A DNA stretch of 64,000 bases from Parerythrobacter lutipelagi (GTDB lineage Bacteria > Pseudomonadota > Alphaproteobacteria > Sphingomonadales > Sphingomonadaceae), in NCBI RefSeq assembly GCF_005434975.1, contig NZ_SKCJ01000001.1:496001-560000 (forward strand). Direction: 5' to 3'. Shown here in pieces: positions 9,185-18,449 of this stretch. Position numbers and translations under genes: made by a program. Positions within the stretch are counted from its first letter, which is position 1. The number at the start of each line of letters is the position of its first letter. The notes under the pieces were generated by a model, which had not been told where the DNA came from, ran no database searches, and worked only from the letters and a program-made list of their open reading frames with translations.

Positions 9185-10144
9185 TTGGGGCAAACGCATT
9201 CACATGGCGAACAAGCGCAGGCGAGCGAGCATTCCGCTGACCATGGGCATGCACACGGTCATGGGCATGGGCACAGCCACGCGCCGGCGGACTTCGGCTC
9301 GGCCTTCCTGATCGGGATAATCCTCAACACCGCTTTCGTGATTGTCGAGGCGACCTACGGCTATCTATCCGGCTCGATGGCGCTGGTCGCCGATGCCGGC
9401 CACAATCTGTCCGACGTGCTCGCGCTGATCCTCGCCTGGGTCGCCAGTGTCGCGGCCAAACGCCCGGCCAACTCCCGCTTTACCTATGGCTACAAGAGCT
9501 CGACCATCCTCGCCGCGATTGCCAACGCCGCATTGTTGATGGTCGCGATCGGCGCAATCCTGTTCGAAACGATACACCGCTTCACCGACCCGGCCCCTGT
9601 TCAGGGCATGACCATGATCATCGTGGCCGGGATCGGCATTGTGATCAACACCGGCACTGCGCTGCTCTTCCTGCGCGGCCGGCATGACGATCTGAACATT
9701 CGCGGCGCGTTCCTGCATATGGCGGCAGATGCGCTGGTCTCAGTCGGCGTGGTGGTCGCGGGGGTGATGATCCTGTTGACCGGACAATTGTGGATCGATC
9801 CGCTCACCAGCCTGCTGATCGTCGCCGTTATTGCCTGGGGCACCTGGGGCCTCGCCAAGGACAGCGTGAAGATGGGCCTGCTCGCCGTGCCGGAGAACAT
9901 CTCTGAGACGGAGGTGAGATGCTACCTTGCCTCCCTGCCCGGTGTAACCGCCGTGCACAACCTGCACATCTGGCCGATGAGCACGACCGAAACCGCGCTG
10001 ACCGCGCATCTGGTAATGCCCGGCGGACACCCGGGCGACGCTTTCCTGACAGACGTCTCGCATGAACTCGAACACCATCATCGCATCGGCCATGCAACAA
10101 TCCAGGTTGAGCAGCACCGCGAGGCGTGCGAGAACTGCTGCTGA
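9185..10144 (+). CDS. Cation diffusion facilitator (Zn/Co/Cd efflux, CzcD/ZitB type)
   Basis: Six membrane segments and the CDF metal-site motif in transmembrane helix 2, HNLSD (ALVADAGHNLSDVLAL), with the partner site in helix 5 (FLHMAADALVSVGVVV). A His-rich N terminus (HGHAHGHGHGHSHAP) and a C-terminal cytosolic domain ending HHRIGHATIQVEQHREACENCC supply further metal ligands. The likely start is TTG 9185, with GGGAGG five bases upstream; an earlier TTG at 9152 lacks a site. It exports divalent metal by proton antiport. Its stop overlaps the ATG of the ECF sigma gene by one base. Confidence 0.9.
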   Translation: MGQTHSHGEQAQASEHSADHGHAHGHGHGHSHAPADFGSAFLIGIILNTAFVIVEATYGYLSGSMALVADAGHNLSDVLALILAWVASVAAKRPANSRFTYGYKSSTILAAIANAALLMVAIGAILFETIHRFTDPAPVQGMTMIIVAGIGIVINTGTALLFLRGRHDDLNIRGAFLHMAADALVSVGVVVAGVMILLTGQLWIDPLTSLLIVAVIAWGTWGLAKDSVKMGLLAVPENISETEVRCYLASLPGVTAVHNLHIWPMSTTETALTAHLVMPGGHPGDAFLTDVSHELEHHHRIGHATIQVEQHREACENCC

Positions 10145-10734
10145 TGAGCAGCCAGACCGACTCCACCGCCGATCAGCCTGCTCAGGCCCGTGCGCGGCTG
10201 ACCGATGCCATGGTCCGGCTGGGCAACGGAGATCGCGCCGCACTCGAGCAAATTTATCGCGCGACCAATGTGAAGCTTTTCGGGATTTGCCTGCGTATCT
10301 TGGGTAACCGAAAGGAGGCCGAAGACGCGTTGCAGGACGTTTATGTGAATTTGTGGCGACGGGCGGATCGGTTCGATCCCCAGCGCGCCAGCCCGATCAG
10401 CTGGCTTGCAACCTTCGCGCGAAACTGCGCGGTGGATCGCCTGCGCACGGGCAAGGTGCGCGCTGGCGCAGTGCCGGTGGAAGCCGCTGCCGAACTGCCC
10501 GATGCAGAACCTCTGGCCGACGAATTGCTGATCGATGCGGAGCGCGCCGAACGTGTCCACACCTGCCTCGATACGCTCGATGGCAAGACGCGCGATGCCA
10601 TCCGCAGCGCGTTTTTCGGCGGCCACACCTATGCGGAACTGGCGGATGCGCAAGAGGTCCCGCTGGGCACCATGAAAAGCTGGATCCGCCGCGGACTGAC
10701 CAAGCTCAAGACCTGTCTGGAGAAAGGCGAATGA
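10144..10734 (+). CDS. ECF sigma factor, SigK-like
   Basis: A 196-residue ECF sigma factor with region 2 (LFGICLRILGNRKEAEDALQ, then DVYVNLWRRADRFDP) and region 4 (GHTYAELADAQEVPLGTMKS, then WIRRGLTKLKTCL). Start MSSQTD at 10144 overlaps the CDF stop. The following gene, overlapping by ATGA, is a RskA-type anti-sigma factor. A fasciclin gene downstream has a SigK-like promoter. Together this resembles the sigK-rskA stress module. Being coupled to the CDF gene, its expression may follow that gene's metal control. Confidence 0.9.
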   Translation: MSSQTDSTADQPAQARARLTDAMVRLGNGDRAALEQIYRATNVKLFGICLRILGNRKEAEDALQDVYVNLWRRADRFDPQRASPISWLATFARNCAVDRLRTGKVRAGAVPVEAAAELPDAEPLADELLIDAERAERVHTCLDTLDGKTRDAIRSAFFGGHTYAELADAQEVPLGTMKSWIRRGLTKLKTCLEKGE

Positions 10735-11441
10735 CCGATCTCGACCGCCCCCGCGATATGCTGGCTGCCGAATATGCGCTGGGCCTGCTTGAAGGCGAGG
10801 ATTTGCTCATGGCGCGTGCCCGCGCCGCGCGAGAGCCTGAATTTGCCGATGCAGTTACCTATTGGGAAACGAAACTGGCCCCGCTGCTGGATGACATCGG
10901 CGGGGCAGAGCCTGCGCCCGACCTGTGGCAGCGGATCGCAGCGGCGATCGACGAAACCCCGTCGAGCGGTGAGATCATCGATCTGCGCAAGCGGCTGAGA
11001 TACTGGAAATTCGCCAGCTTCGGCGCTGCTGCTGCCGCCGTCGCGGTCTTCGCGCTGGTGCTGATGCAACCGCTGCCGAATGCACCGATACCGCAACCCG
11101 CCGAAGCACCGATGGTCGCCAATATCCCGATTGGCGATACCGACCTGAGACTTGCGGTCACTTACCTGCCAGACCGTGACGAAATGCTGGTTTCTGCCAG
11201 CGGCCTGACCGCAGACGGAGTGCATGATCACGAGTTGTGGCTGGTGCCCGACGAAGGCGCGCTGCGCTCGCTTGGGGTGGTAAAGCCGGGTGAAGAAATA
11301 CGCATGGCTCTCGATCCCGATTTGGCTGCGCTGATCCATGACGGATCGCAGATGGTTCTGACCCGCGAACCGATTGGCGGCAAACCCGGCGATGCAGAGG
11401 CAGGACCGGTGGTGGCCGAAGGCGCGTTCGCAACCACCTGA
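10731..11441 (+). CDS. Anti-sigma factor, RskA family
   Basis: 236 residues from ATG 10731, overlapping the sigma gene stop. The N-terminal cytosolic part (MLAAEYALGLLEGEDLLMA) resembles the zinc-less anti-sigma domain of RskA/ChrR-type partners. One membrane helix (FASFGAAAAAVAVFALVLM) at about 90-110 is followed by a periplasmic RskA domain (LAVTYLPDRDEMLVSASGL...HELWLVPDEG...SLGVVK). The topology predicts release of the sigma factor by regulated proteolysis. A much longer frame starting at 10353 is a shadow inside the sigma gene. Confidence 0.9.
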   Translation: MTDLDRPRDMLAAEYALGLLEGEDLLMARARAAREPEFADAVTYWETKLAPLLDDIGGAEPAPDLWQRIAAAIDETPSSGEIIDLRKRLRYWKFASFGAAAAAVAVFALVLMQPLPNAPIPQPAEAPMVANIPIGDTDLRLAVTYLPDRDEMLVSASGLTADGVHDHELWLVPDEGALRSLGVVKPGEEIRMALDPDLAALIHDGSQMVLTREPIGGKPGDAEAGPVVAEGAFATT

Positions 11442-11462
11442 AATTTCCTGACAAAAGTTTTT

Positions 11463-11490
11463 GCATCCGCAAGGCGCGGCGCTGCGTAAC
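11463..11490 (+). promoter_or_regulatory. SigK-like ECF promoter for the fasciclin gene
   Basis: GCATCC at 11463-11468 and CGTAAC at 11485-11490 are separated by 16 bp, 48 bp upstream of the fasciclin ATG. The known mycobacterial SigK pattern is CCATCC-N16/17-CGAAT, so this is a close match placed next to a SigK/RskA pair. Confidence 0.5.
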
Positions 11491-11537
11491 TCTTCACGAC
11501 AAGCAGGACGGGGCTTGATCGACATCAGGAGAGTACA

Positions 11538-12107
11538 ATGCAGAATTCACCCAAGTTCAAAGCCGCCGCCCTTGCTGCCGTTGCCGCAATGGGAACCTTT
11601 GCTATCGCCACCACCGCGCCGGTTTCCGCGCATAATCACAACAGCCATGCCGCCCATTCGCAGCCGACCATCGTCGGCGTCGCGCAGAGCACCGGCGTCC
11701 ACAACACGCTGGTCGCCGCAGTCCAGGCAGCCGGCCTCGCAGATACGCTTTCGAGCGGCGGTCCGATCACGGTATTCGCGCCGACCGACGATGCCTTCGG
11801 CAAGCTGCCAGCCGGCACAGTCGACACGCTGCTCAAGCCGGAAAACAAGGGCGCGCTGACCAATGTGCTGACCTATCATGCGGTTGCAGGCCGCGTGACC
11901 GCGGGTGACCTCGTGTCGATGATCGACAAGAACGGTGGCGCAATTACCATCGATACGCTTGGCGGCGGCAAACTGGTCGCCAGCAAGTTTGGTGACACGG
12001 TCGCCATCACCGATGCAACCGGCCGCACCACTGTAGTGGCGCAAGCCGACGTCATGGCCTCGAACGGCATCGTCCATGTGACCGATGGCGTGTTCCTGCC
12101 TGGCTAA
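11538..12107 (+). CDS. Secreted fasciclin (FAS1) domain protein
   Basis: A 189-residue protein with a signal peptide (about 30 residues, cut after PVSA), a short His/Asn-rich linker (HNHNSHAAHS), and one FAS1 domain covering the rest. H1 is PITVFAPTDDAF and the C-terminal H2-like box is ASNGIVHVTDGVF. FAS1 proteins are extracytoplasmic adhesion or redox-stress proteins, and in several bacteria are controlled by the adjacent ECF sigma factor. A ribosome site (AGGAGAGT) precedes the ATG. Confidence 0.9.
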   Translation: MQNSPKFKAAALAAVAAMGTFAIATTAPVSAHNHNSHAAHSQPTIVGVAQSTGVHNTLVAAVQAAGLADTLSSGGPITVFAPTDDAFGKLPAGTVDTLLKPENKGALTNVLTYHAVAGRVTAGDLVSMIDKNGGAITIDTLGGGKLVASKFGDTVAITDATGRTTVVAQADVMASNGIVHVTDGVFLPG

Positions 12108-12155
12108 ACCTTTCCCCGGGCGCTGCCTTTCGGAACTTCGGCGGCGCCTACTGAG

Positions 12156-12194
12156 CCCCGCTCGGCCATTCCTCCGGCCGGGCGGGGTTTTTCT
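12156..12194. terminator. Terminator between convergent fasciclin and phosphatase genes
   Basis: CCCCGC at 12156-12161 and GCGGGG near 12183-12187 enclose an inner GGCC...GGCC stem and are followed by TTTTTCTTT. It lies between two converging genes and could serve both. Confidence 0.75.
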
Positions 12195-12527
12195 TTACTT
12201 CATCAAGTGACTTCGCAGTCGACCGCGCAGGAGTGCGATCAGCTCCGGCTGCATGAAAGCGTAGCGATCAGGAATATCGAGACAGACAAGTTTTTTGGCT
12301 CGAAGCGATGTGGGGAATCTTGAACGCAGTTGGGCAGCGTGCCGCTTTTCCATCACGAAAACTTCGTCGGCCCAATCGAGCAGCTCTGCCGATACTACCT
12401 CGTCGGCATCCTGGCGCGTCCCGGCAGACATGACTTCGTAACCGGCTATATCGGCAAAGATCTGTTCAGCGGTTGGGCTGCGAAGCAAGTTCTTGCCACA
12501 GACGAACAAAAGCCGCCTGACGGTCAA
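12195..12527 (-). CDS. Low-molecular-weight protein tyrosine phosphatase-like protein
   Basis: About 110 residues. It begins TVRRLLFVCGKNLLRSPT, where Cys10 and Arg16 form the CX5R phosphatase loop of the LMW-PTP fold. An Asp typical of the general acid appears in the C-terminal CLDIPDRY. I chose TTG 12527, which starts one base after the clpX stop; the open frame extends to 12596 but that part lies inside clpX. It is short for LMW-PTP (about 150 residues), so activity is uncertain. Probably co-transcribed with clpX. Confidence 0.7.
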   Translation of the reverse strand: MTVRRLLFVCGKNLLRSPTAEQIFADIAGYEVMSAGTRQDADEVVSAELLDWADEVFVMEKRHAAQLRSRFPTSLRAKKLVCLDIPDRYAFMQPELIALLRGRLRSHLMK

Positions 12528-12528
12528 G

Positions 12529-13794
12529 TCAGGCCGCTTCTTCCTTCTCTTCTTCTCCGCCCATGACCTTGACTGGCTCCTTGCGGCCTTCGACAACGTC
12601 CTTGTCGACTACGATCTCCGTCACGCCTTCCATGTCGGGGAGGTCGAACATCGTGTCGAGCAGGATCGCTTCCACGATAGAACGCAGGCCGCGTGCACCG
12701 GTCTTCCGCTTGATCGCTTTCTCCGCGATTTCGCGTAGCGCGTCGTCGGTGAAGGTAAGCTCCACATCTTCCAGTTCGAACAGCTTGCCGTACTGCTTTA
12801 CGATGGCGTTCTTCGGTTCCTGCAGGATGGTGACCAGCGCATCGACATCCAGGTCGTTGAGCGTGGCGATCACCGGCAGGCGGCCGACGAATTCAGGGAT
12901 CAGGCCGAATTTCAGCAGATCTTCCGGCTCGCTTTTTTCGAGCAGTTCGCCGATGCGGCGCTTGTCCGGATCGGCGACATGCGCGCCGAACCCGATCGAG
13001 CGTTTCTGCAGGCGGTCAGCGATAATCTTGTCCAGCCCGGCAAACGCGCCGCCGCAGATGAACAGGATGTTGGTCGTGTCGACCTGAAGAAATTCCTGCT
13101 GCGGATGCTTGCGGCCGCCCTGTGGCGGGACGGAGGCAGTCGTGCCTTCCATCAGCTTGAGCAGAGCCTGCTGAACGCCCTCCCCCGACACATCGCGGGT
13201 GATTGAGGGGTTTTCCGCCTTGCGGGTGATCTTGTCGATCTCGTCGATGTAGACGATGCCGTGCTGCGCCTTGTCGACGTTGTAATCGCTCGACTGCAGC
13301 AGCTTGAGAATGATATTCTCGACATCTTCGCCGACATATCCGGCTTCGGTCAGCGTGGTGGCATCAGCCATGGTGAAGGGAACGTCGAAGGTGCGCGCCA
13401 GCGTCTGCGCCAGCAGCGTCTTGCCTGAACCGGTCGGGCCGACCAGCAGGATGTTCGACTTGGCCAGTTCCACATCGCCGCCCTTGGCCGCGTGGTTCAA
13501 GCGCTTGTAATGATTGTGCACCGCCACCGAGAGGACGCGTTTGGCGCGATCCTGCCCGATGACATAATCGTTCAGCGTACCGCAGATTTCCGACGGCGTC
13601 GGCACTTCGCCTTCCTTGCGGCCGGTCAGCCCCGCCTTGGTCTCTTCGCGGATGATATCGTTGCACAGCTCGACGCATTCGTCGCAGATGAACACCGTCG
13701 GGCCCGCGATGAGCTTCCTCACCTCGTGCTGAGACTTCCCGCAGAAACTGCAGTACAACGTGCTCTTGCTATCTGTTCCGCTCAATTTCGTCAT
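12529..13794 (-). CDS. clpX: ATP-dependent Clp protease ATPase subunit ClpX
   Basis: 421 residues. The N-terminal C4 zinc finger (YCSFCGKS...[10 protein letters not shown]), Walker A ([16 protein letters not shown]), Walker B ([10 protein letters not shown]), a pore loop GYVGEDVE, the ClpP-docking IGF loop (KRSIGFG) and sensor-2 (GARGLRSI) are all seen. The length is standard. ClpX unfolds tagged substrates and feeds them to ClpP, whose gene lies 192 bp upstream on the same strand. In alphaproteobacteria ClpXP degrades CtrA through CpdR/RcdA, downstream of the ChpT relay also encoded here. Confidence 0.97.
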   Translation of the reverse strand: MTKLSGTDSKSTLYCSFCGKSQHEVRKLIAGPTVFICDECVELCNDIIREETKAGLTGRKEGEVPTPSEICGTLNDYVIGQDRAKRVLSVAVHNHYKRLNHAAKGGDVELAKSNILLVGPTGSGKTLLAQTLARTFDVPFTMADATTLTEAGYVGEDVENIILKLLQSSDYNVDKAQHGIVYIDEIDKITRKAENPSITRDVSGEGVQQALLKLMEGTTASVPPQGGRKHPQQEFLQVDTTNILFICGGAFAGLDKIIADRLQKRSIGFGAHVADPDKRRIGELLEKSEPEDLLKFGLIPEFVGRLPVIATLNDLDVDALVTILQEPKNAIVKQYGKLFELEDVELTFTDDALREIAEKAIKRKTGARGLRSIVEAILLDTMFDLPDMEGVTEIVVDKDVVEGRKEPVKVMGGEEEKEEAA

Positions 13795-13895
13795 ATTCCT
13801 GTCGTCCCGAATCCACCCAAGCCGGAGGGCCAGCGGATTCGTCCGACTCTAAGGCCGGATGGTCATTAATCAACACATTGGATGTAGCAATTACC

Positions 13896-13921
13896 CCTTG
13901 CCACAAGCTGAAGTGGCAAGG
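13896..13921. other. Stem-loop between clpP and clpX
   Basis: A perfect 9-bp inverted repeat, CCTTGCCAC (13896-13904) and GTGGCAAGG (13913-13921), with an 8-nt loop lies between the clpP stop and the clpX start. There is no T run, so it is more likely an RNA-processing or attenuating element than a full terminator. Confidence 0.55.
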
Positions 13922-13986
13922 TTGCCGAAATGCTACAGTTAACGTCCCGATGTGGGTCGGCTTGGCTGGAAGGGCCTATCGGGCCC

Positions 13987-14688
13987 CTATTCGGGCGCGC
14001 CGCCCGAACCGTCCTTGTCCTCTTCGTCGTTCTCCGGACGGGTCTCGAAGACCTTGTCCACGAGGCCGAATTTCATCGCCTCTTCCGCTTCGAGGAAGGT
14101 GTCGCGGTCCATCGCCTTTTCGATGTCTTCCAGGCTCTTGCCGGTATATTTCACGTAGAGGTCGTTCATCCGCTTCTTGATGCGGAGAATTTCACGCGCC
14201 TGGATCTCGATGTCGGAGGCCATCCCGCGGGCGCCGCCCGAGGGCTGGTGAACCATGATCCGGGCGTTCGGCAGAGCGATGCGCATGCCCGGCTCGCCCG
14301 CAGCAAGCAGGAAGCTGCCCATGCTGGCGGCCTGCCCCATGCACACGGTCGAGACGCGCGGCTTGATGTATTGCATGGTGTCGTGGATCGCCATGCCGGC
14401 AGTCACGACCCCGCCAGGCGAGTTGATGTACATGCTGATCGGCTTGCTCGGGTTTTCGCTTTCGAGAAACAGCAGCTGGGCGGTGATCAGCGATGCCATG
14501 CCGTCTTCCACCTGACCGGTCACGAACACGATCCGTTCGCGCAGCAGGCGGCTGAAGATATCGAAACTGCGTTCGCCGCGGCTCGTCTGCTCAACCACTA
14601 CCGGCACCAGCGCACCGGTCAGCGGGTCGCGCGTGAATTGGCCCTGAGTGCCGTGAGTTTCGCCAAGCTGCGTGGACAGGTCGATCAT
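13987..14688 (-). CDS. clpP: ATP-dependent Clp protease proteolytic subunit ClpP
   Basis: 233 residues with catalytic Ser122 (MGQAASMGS) and His147 ([11 protein letters not shown]), and the usual INSPGG substrate-binding loop near residue 88. The C-terminal tail ([19 protein letters not shown]) is longer and more acidic than in E. coli ClpP. It forms the 14-mer chamber partnered with ClpX (and ClpA where present). A sigma-32-like promoter precedes it. Confidence 0.97.
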   Translation of the reverse strand: MIDLSTQLGETHGTQGQFTRDPLTGALVPVVVEQTSRGERSFDIFSRLLRERIVFVTGQVEDGMASLITAQLLFLESENPSKPISMYINSPGGVVTAGMAIHDTMQYIKPRVSTVCMGQAASMGSFLLAAGEPGMRIALPNARIMVHQPSGGARGMASDIEIQAREILRIKKRMNDLYVKYTGKSLEDIEKAMDRDTFLEAEEAMKFGLVDKVFETRPENDEEDKDGSGGAPE

Positions 14689-14718
14689 GAAAATGCCTCT
14701 CGATTTCGAATTGGTGGT

Positions 14719-14749
14719 CTATGTCGGATGAGCGCGCGCGATGTTCAAG
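14719..14749 (-). promoter_or_regulatory. Candidate RpoH (sigma-32) promoter for clpP
   Basis: On the reverse strand CTTGAA (14744-14749) is followed after 16 bp by CCGACATAG (14719-14727), about 30 bp upstream of the clpP ATG. The -35 matches the sigma-32 CTTGAA exactly and the -10 resembles CCYTATnT only partly. Confidence 0.45.
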
Positions 14750-14914
14750 GGGCTTAACCAATGCCGGTGGAAAAGCCTATCGGAACAGGTCTTGCGGATG
14801 CGCGTTCATCGTTCAGCGACATACCCTTGTCGATTGCGGGTGTTGATGTTGCTTTAAACTGCAATGCGCACTGCGCCTGCAACGCGAAGCGAATACGGGG
14901 ACTGGAAAAAAACG

Positions 14915-17032
14915 ATGACTGCGCGCGCCCCCAAGCCCCGGCTGCGACCACTCGCGAGCCTCTTGGTAACGGGTGTATGGCTCAGCGCATCTCCTGCATT
15001 CGGGCAGGATGACGCAGCAATCACACCGGAAGAAAACGGTGTGGACACGGCGCAGAGGAGCGGCCGCAACACAACGTATTCGCCAGACTATTTCGAACGT
15101 TATGGGCCACGCAATGCTCTCGACATGATCGAGCAAGTGCCCGGATTCCAGATCAGCGGCGGCGGCAATGGAGGTCGCGGTTTGGGACAGGCCGATCAGA
15201 ACGTGCTGGTCAATGGAGAGCGCTTGTCGAGCAAGAGCGACAGCGTACGCGACCAACTTCAACGCATTCCGGCCAAGGACGTCATTCGGATCGAGATTAT
15301 CGACGGCACCAGTCTCGACGTGCCCGGCCTGTCCGGACAAGTCGCCAATGTGATTGTCGATCTGGCGGGCATTGCCGGAACATTCAATTGGCAAGGCGAA
15401 TTTCGCACCACAGCCGTCGATCCAGAATGGTATGGCGGGGAATTGTCGGTCGCCGGAACTAGCGGCGCGTTGAATTTCACCGTGGCATTGTCGAACAATA
15501 ACAACAGATTTGGTGCTGAAGGACCGACGCTGATTGTCGACCGGGATGGTACGCTGGTTCAGGCGGAAGATACGATCTTCACCGGCAGCTTTGATCGCCC
15601 GACCGCGACAGCCAATTTGGGATACGATCTGGGCGACAATATCTCTTCGACGCTGAATCTGTCCTACACCCGCAGCTATTTCCGGCGCAGCGAAGGCGAA
15701 ACCATTTCCGGGCCGGCAATCGATCCGCGGCTGCGCTCCATTCTTACGGCCGAGGAAGGGTATGAATACGAAGTAAGCGGCGACATCACTTTCCCGGTAG
15801 GCGCAGGCCAACTGAAACTGATCGGCGTAGAGAGCTATGATGATGAGGAATTCGGCCAGACTGTCGTCTCGTCCTTCGAGGATCCAGCGGTACTGACTGT
15901 CGGAAGCCGGTTTACCCGGGCCGATGGTTCGGGCGAACGGATTGCGCGGGCCGAATATAACTTTCCCCTGTGGGAAGCTGATTGGCAGATTTCCGGGGAA
16001 GCGGCATTCAATCGCCTGAACCGTATATCCGGCCTGTTCGAACTCGGCGCAAATGGAGACTTCAACGCAATCGATTTCCCCGAGGGAACCGGCGGCGTGA
16101 GCGAAAGCCGATACGAAATCTCAACCAGCCTCAGCCGCGTTCTGACCGACCGGCTTAGCCTTCAGGTTACCGGGGGATACGAATTTTCGACCATAAAGCA
16201 GAGCGGTATTGCAGCAAACCAGCGCAGCTTTTCGCGGCCAAAAGGTAAAGCATCGCTTTCATGGCAGGTCGGCGAAGGATTCGATATCACGGCAGCGATC
16301 GAGCGGCGCGTGGGTCAGCTTTCGTTCGGCGATTTTCTCGCCCGCGTATTCCTCGACAATGACAATGCGAATGCCGGCAATAATGAGTTGGTCCCGTCGC
16401 AGACTTGGGAGACGCGGGTTGAAGTCAACAAGTCGCTTGGCGACTGGGGATCGACAACTTTCATTTACGAGCAACGCTGGATCGAAGATTTCGTCGACCT
16501 TGTACCCATTCCCGGTGGTGGAGAAGCACGAGGCAACATCGACACAGCACGGCGCACCGAAATAGAGTGGGCCACCACTGTTCGGATGGACCCGATCGGC
16601 TGGAATGGTGCTCAGTTCGATATCCGTCTTGAGTATGAAGAAGGAGAGGTCATCGACCTGCTGACCGGCGAATTGCGAGATTTCTCAGGCGGACGGGATC
16701 GTGAAATCGAGATCGATTATCGCCATGATATTCCCGGGAGCAATATCGCCTACGGTGGTGGCATGGAATACAATCGAACCCGGCCTTACCGACGTATCGG
16801 GGAGGTAGGGCGCGAACAGGACGGGCCCACTTTCGCCAATGTATTTGTCGAACACAAAGACTTACTTGGTCTGACCGTGCGTGCAACGGCAGCGAACCTG
16901 ATCGGCGGGCGCGATCGTTTCGCACGGACGGTATTCGACGGGCCGCGCAACGAGGGAAAAATCGCATTCGTCGAAGATCGAAATCGCAGGATCGGGCCAA
17001 TCTTCCGCTTCAGCGTCAGCGGGAATTTCTAG
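14915..17032 (+). CDS. TonB-dependent receptor-like outer-membrane protein
   Basis: About 705 residues from ATG 14915. The signal peptide is LASLLVTGVWLSASPAFGQ. The plug domain follows (ALDMIEQVPGFQISGGGNGG, then NVLVNGERLSSKSDSVRDQL and IRIEIIDGTSLDVPGLSG). A long beta-barrel region ends in the outer-membrane C-terminal aromatic signature (FRFSVSGNF). The substrate is not inferable: no siderophore, vitamin or sugar genes adjoin it. An upstream in-frame start at 14864 would precede the signal peptide and is less likely. Confidence 0.85.
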   Translation: MTARAPKPRLRPLASLLVTGVWLSASPAFGQDDAAITPEENGVDTAQRSGRNTTYSPDYFERYGPRNALDMIEQVPGFQISGGGNGGRGLGQADQNVLVNGERLSSKSDSVRDQLQRIPAKDVIRIEIIDGTSLDVPGLSGQVANVIVDLAGIAGTFNWQGEFRTTAVDPEWYGGELSVAGTSGALNFTVALSNNNNRFGAEGPTLIVDRDGTLVQAEDTIFTGSFDRPTATANLGYDLGDNISSTLNLSYTRSYFRRSEGETISGPAIDPRLRSILTAEEGYEYEVSGDITFPVGAGQLKLIGVESYDDEEFGQTVVSSFEDPAVLTVGSRFTRADGSGERIARAEYNFPLWEADWQISGEAAFNRLNRISGLFELGANGDFNAIDFPEGTGGVSESRYEISTSLSRVLTDRLSLQVTGGYEFSTIKQSGIAANQRSFSRPKGKASLSWQVGEGFDITAAIERRVGQLSFGDFLARVFLDNDNANAGNNELVPSQTWETRVEVNKSLGDWGSTTFIYEQRWIEDFVDLVPIPGGGEARGNIDTARRTEIEWATTVRMDPIGWNGAQFDIRLEYEEGEVIDLLTGELRDFSGGRDREIEIDYRHDIPGSNIAYGGGMEYNRTRPYRRIGEVGREQDGPTFANVFVEHKDLLGLTVRATAANLIGGRDRFARTVFDGPRNEGKIAFVEDRNRRIGPIFRFSVSGNF

Positions 17033-17038
17033 CCCGCT

Positions 17039-18271
17039 CTAAGTCGCCGGGGCATTTTCCGGTGCTGGCCGGCTGCCCAGGGCGCCGCGCTGTTTCCGGA
17101 TCGCACCGATATCGGTTTTGCCGTTGAACAACAAGCGTGCGAGCGGGGCGCGCCGGATGACATATTCGTGCAGCACAACGACTGTCCCGGCCGCAAGAGC
17201 GGTAATTGCAAGAAACTCGATTGCTATCGGCCAGTCCAATGACACGAAGGCACGTCCAAAAATGTACACCAGACAGTGATGGAACAGGTACATCGACAGC
17301 GCACAGTCGGCGAGCCACGCGGTCCGCTGGCTCTGGAAGTTTGCATAGCGATGGAAGAATTGCAGGATGAACAGCACCAGCACCCAGATCGCGAGCTGGT
17401 TGGCGAACAGGCGGCCGATGCCTTCCCACATGCCGTTATCGGGGAACGCGTAGGGCTGGATGATGAACGCAGCGGCGGCCGCGTAGGGCATCCAGCCACG
17501 CCACCTGGTCAGGCCGGAGAGAAGCCGCGGCGACAACGCCGCCATCACGCCGACAATGTAGAACGGAAACTCCGATGTCAGCTTGTACCAGCTTTGGAAG
17601 CCCGGCAGCAGAAGCTCGTAACTGCCCGGAATTTTGGCTGCAGCCGTGTAATTGGCGAAGTTCACGAATGCCAACAACAGGACGAGGATCGCAAATCGCC
17701 CGCCCTTCTCGCTGTCGGCCCACGCGCCCAACTTGATGCTCGCCTTTTTGGCCAAGTCACGGATGCGCGATTGAGCAGGCAGGACAGCGTGGATGATCCC
17801 TGAAAGAGCGAACATCGGGATCAGGCTGACGAGGAACCACAGGTGTAGCTGCCACAGGCCGCTCGACCAGACATGGTTGAATTCGACACTTCCGATCCAG
17901 CCAAAGAAGCTGAGGCCACCGCCTGCATCGGCATAGCGCAGGTAATGTTCCAGCATGTTGAAGGTCACCGCGATGGTGATCAGCGGTACAGCGGTACGCA
18001 GGAACCTGTTCCAGAAGAAATCACCAACCGACCGGCGCGACAGCAGCAGGACCGTGAAAAACCCGCCAACGAAGAAGAAAGTCGGCGTCACCAGCAGGTG
18101 CAGCCCGAAAATCAGCCAATCGAAGAACTCTGCGCGATCGATGTTGGCAGTGATATGAGGCCGCGCCGGCGCGTAAACGGTCCCCGCATGAAGCGCGACC
18201 GACAGGAACATCAGCACCGAGCGGGCGCCGTCGATGTCATGGTAATGCTTGCGCGGTGCCGTTGCGTCCAT
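17039..18271 (-). CDS. Acyltransferase-3/OpgC-like membrane protein
   Basis: 410 residues with about ten membrane helices. It begins HYHDIDGARSVLMFLSVALH, the DxxR...H motif typical of acyltransferase-3 proteins and OpgC-like glucan-succinyl transferases. Such enzymes add acyl groups to periplasmic or surface glycans. It converges on the TonB receptor with 6 bp between stops. The acceptor is unknown. Confidence 0.85.
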   Translation of the reverse strand: MDATAPRKHYHDIDGARSVLMFLSVALHAGTVYAPARPHITANIDRAEFFDWLIFGLHLLVTPTFFFVGGFFTVLLLSRRSVGDFFWNRFLRTAVPLITIAVTFNMLEHYLRYADAGGGLSFFGWIGSVEFNHVWSSGLWQLHLWFLVSLIPMFALSGIIHAVLPAQSRIRDLAKKASIKLGAWADSEKGGRFAILVLLLAFVNFANYTAAAKIPGSYELLLPGFQSWYKLTSEFPFYIVGVMAALSPRLLSGLTRWRGWMPYAAAAAFIIQPYAFPDNGMWEGIGRLFANQLAIWVLVLFILQFFHRYANFQSQRTAWLADCALSMYLFHHCLVYIFGRAFVSLDWPIAIEFLAITALAAGTVVVLHEYVIRRAPLARLLFNGKTDIGAIRKQRGALGSRPAPENAPAT

Positions 18272-18449
18272 CGTTCACTCGTCTTCCAGGGGTCTGTAAT
18301 CAGGCAATCGGAAAGCACGCAGCGTGGCACACGCCAAGCGCAGGACTGCCGCTGTCCTGCCTAGGGACGAGGCCGTGAGAAATCGTTAACGCTCCGCTAA
18401 GCGCGCTGTTTCGCTTGCATAGGAAGACGCGGGTTTGCACAGTCGCCAC

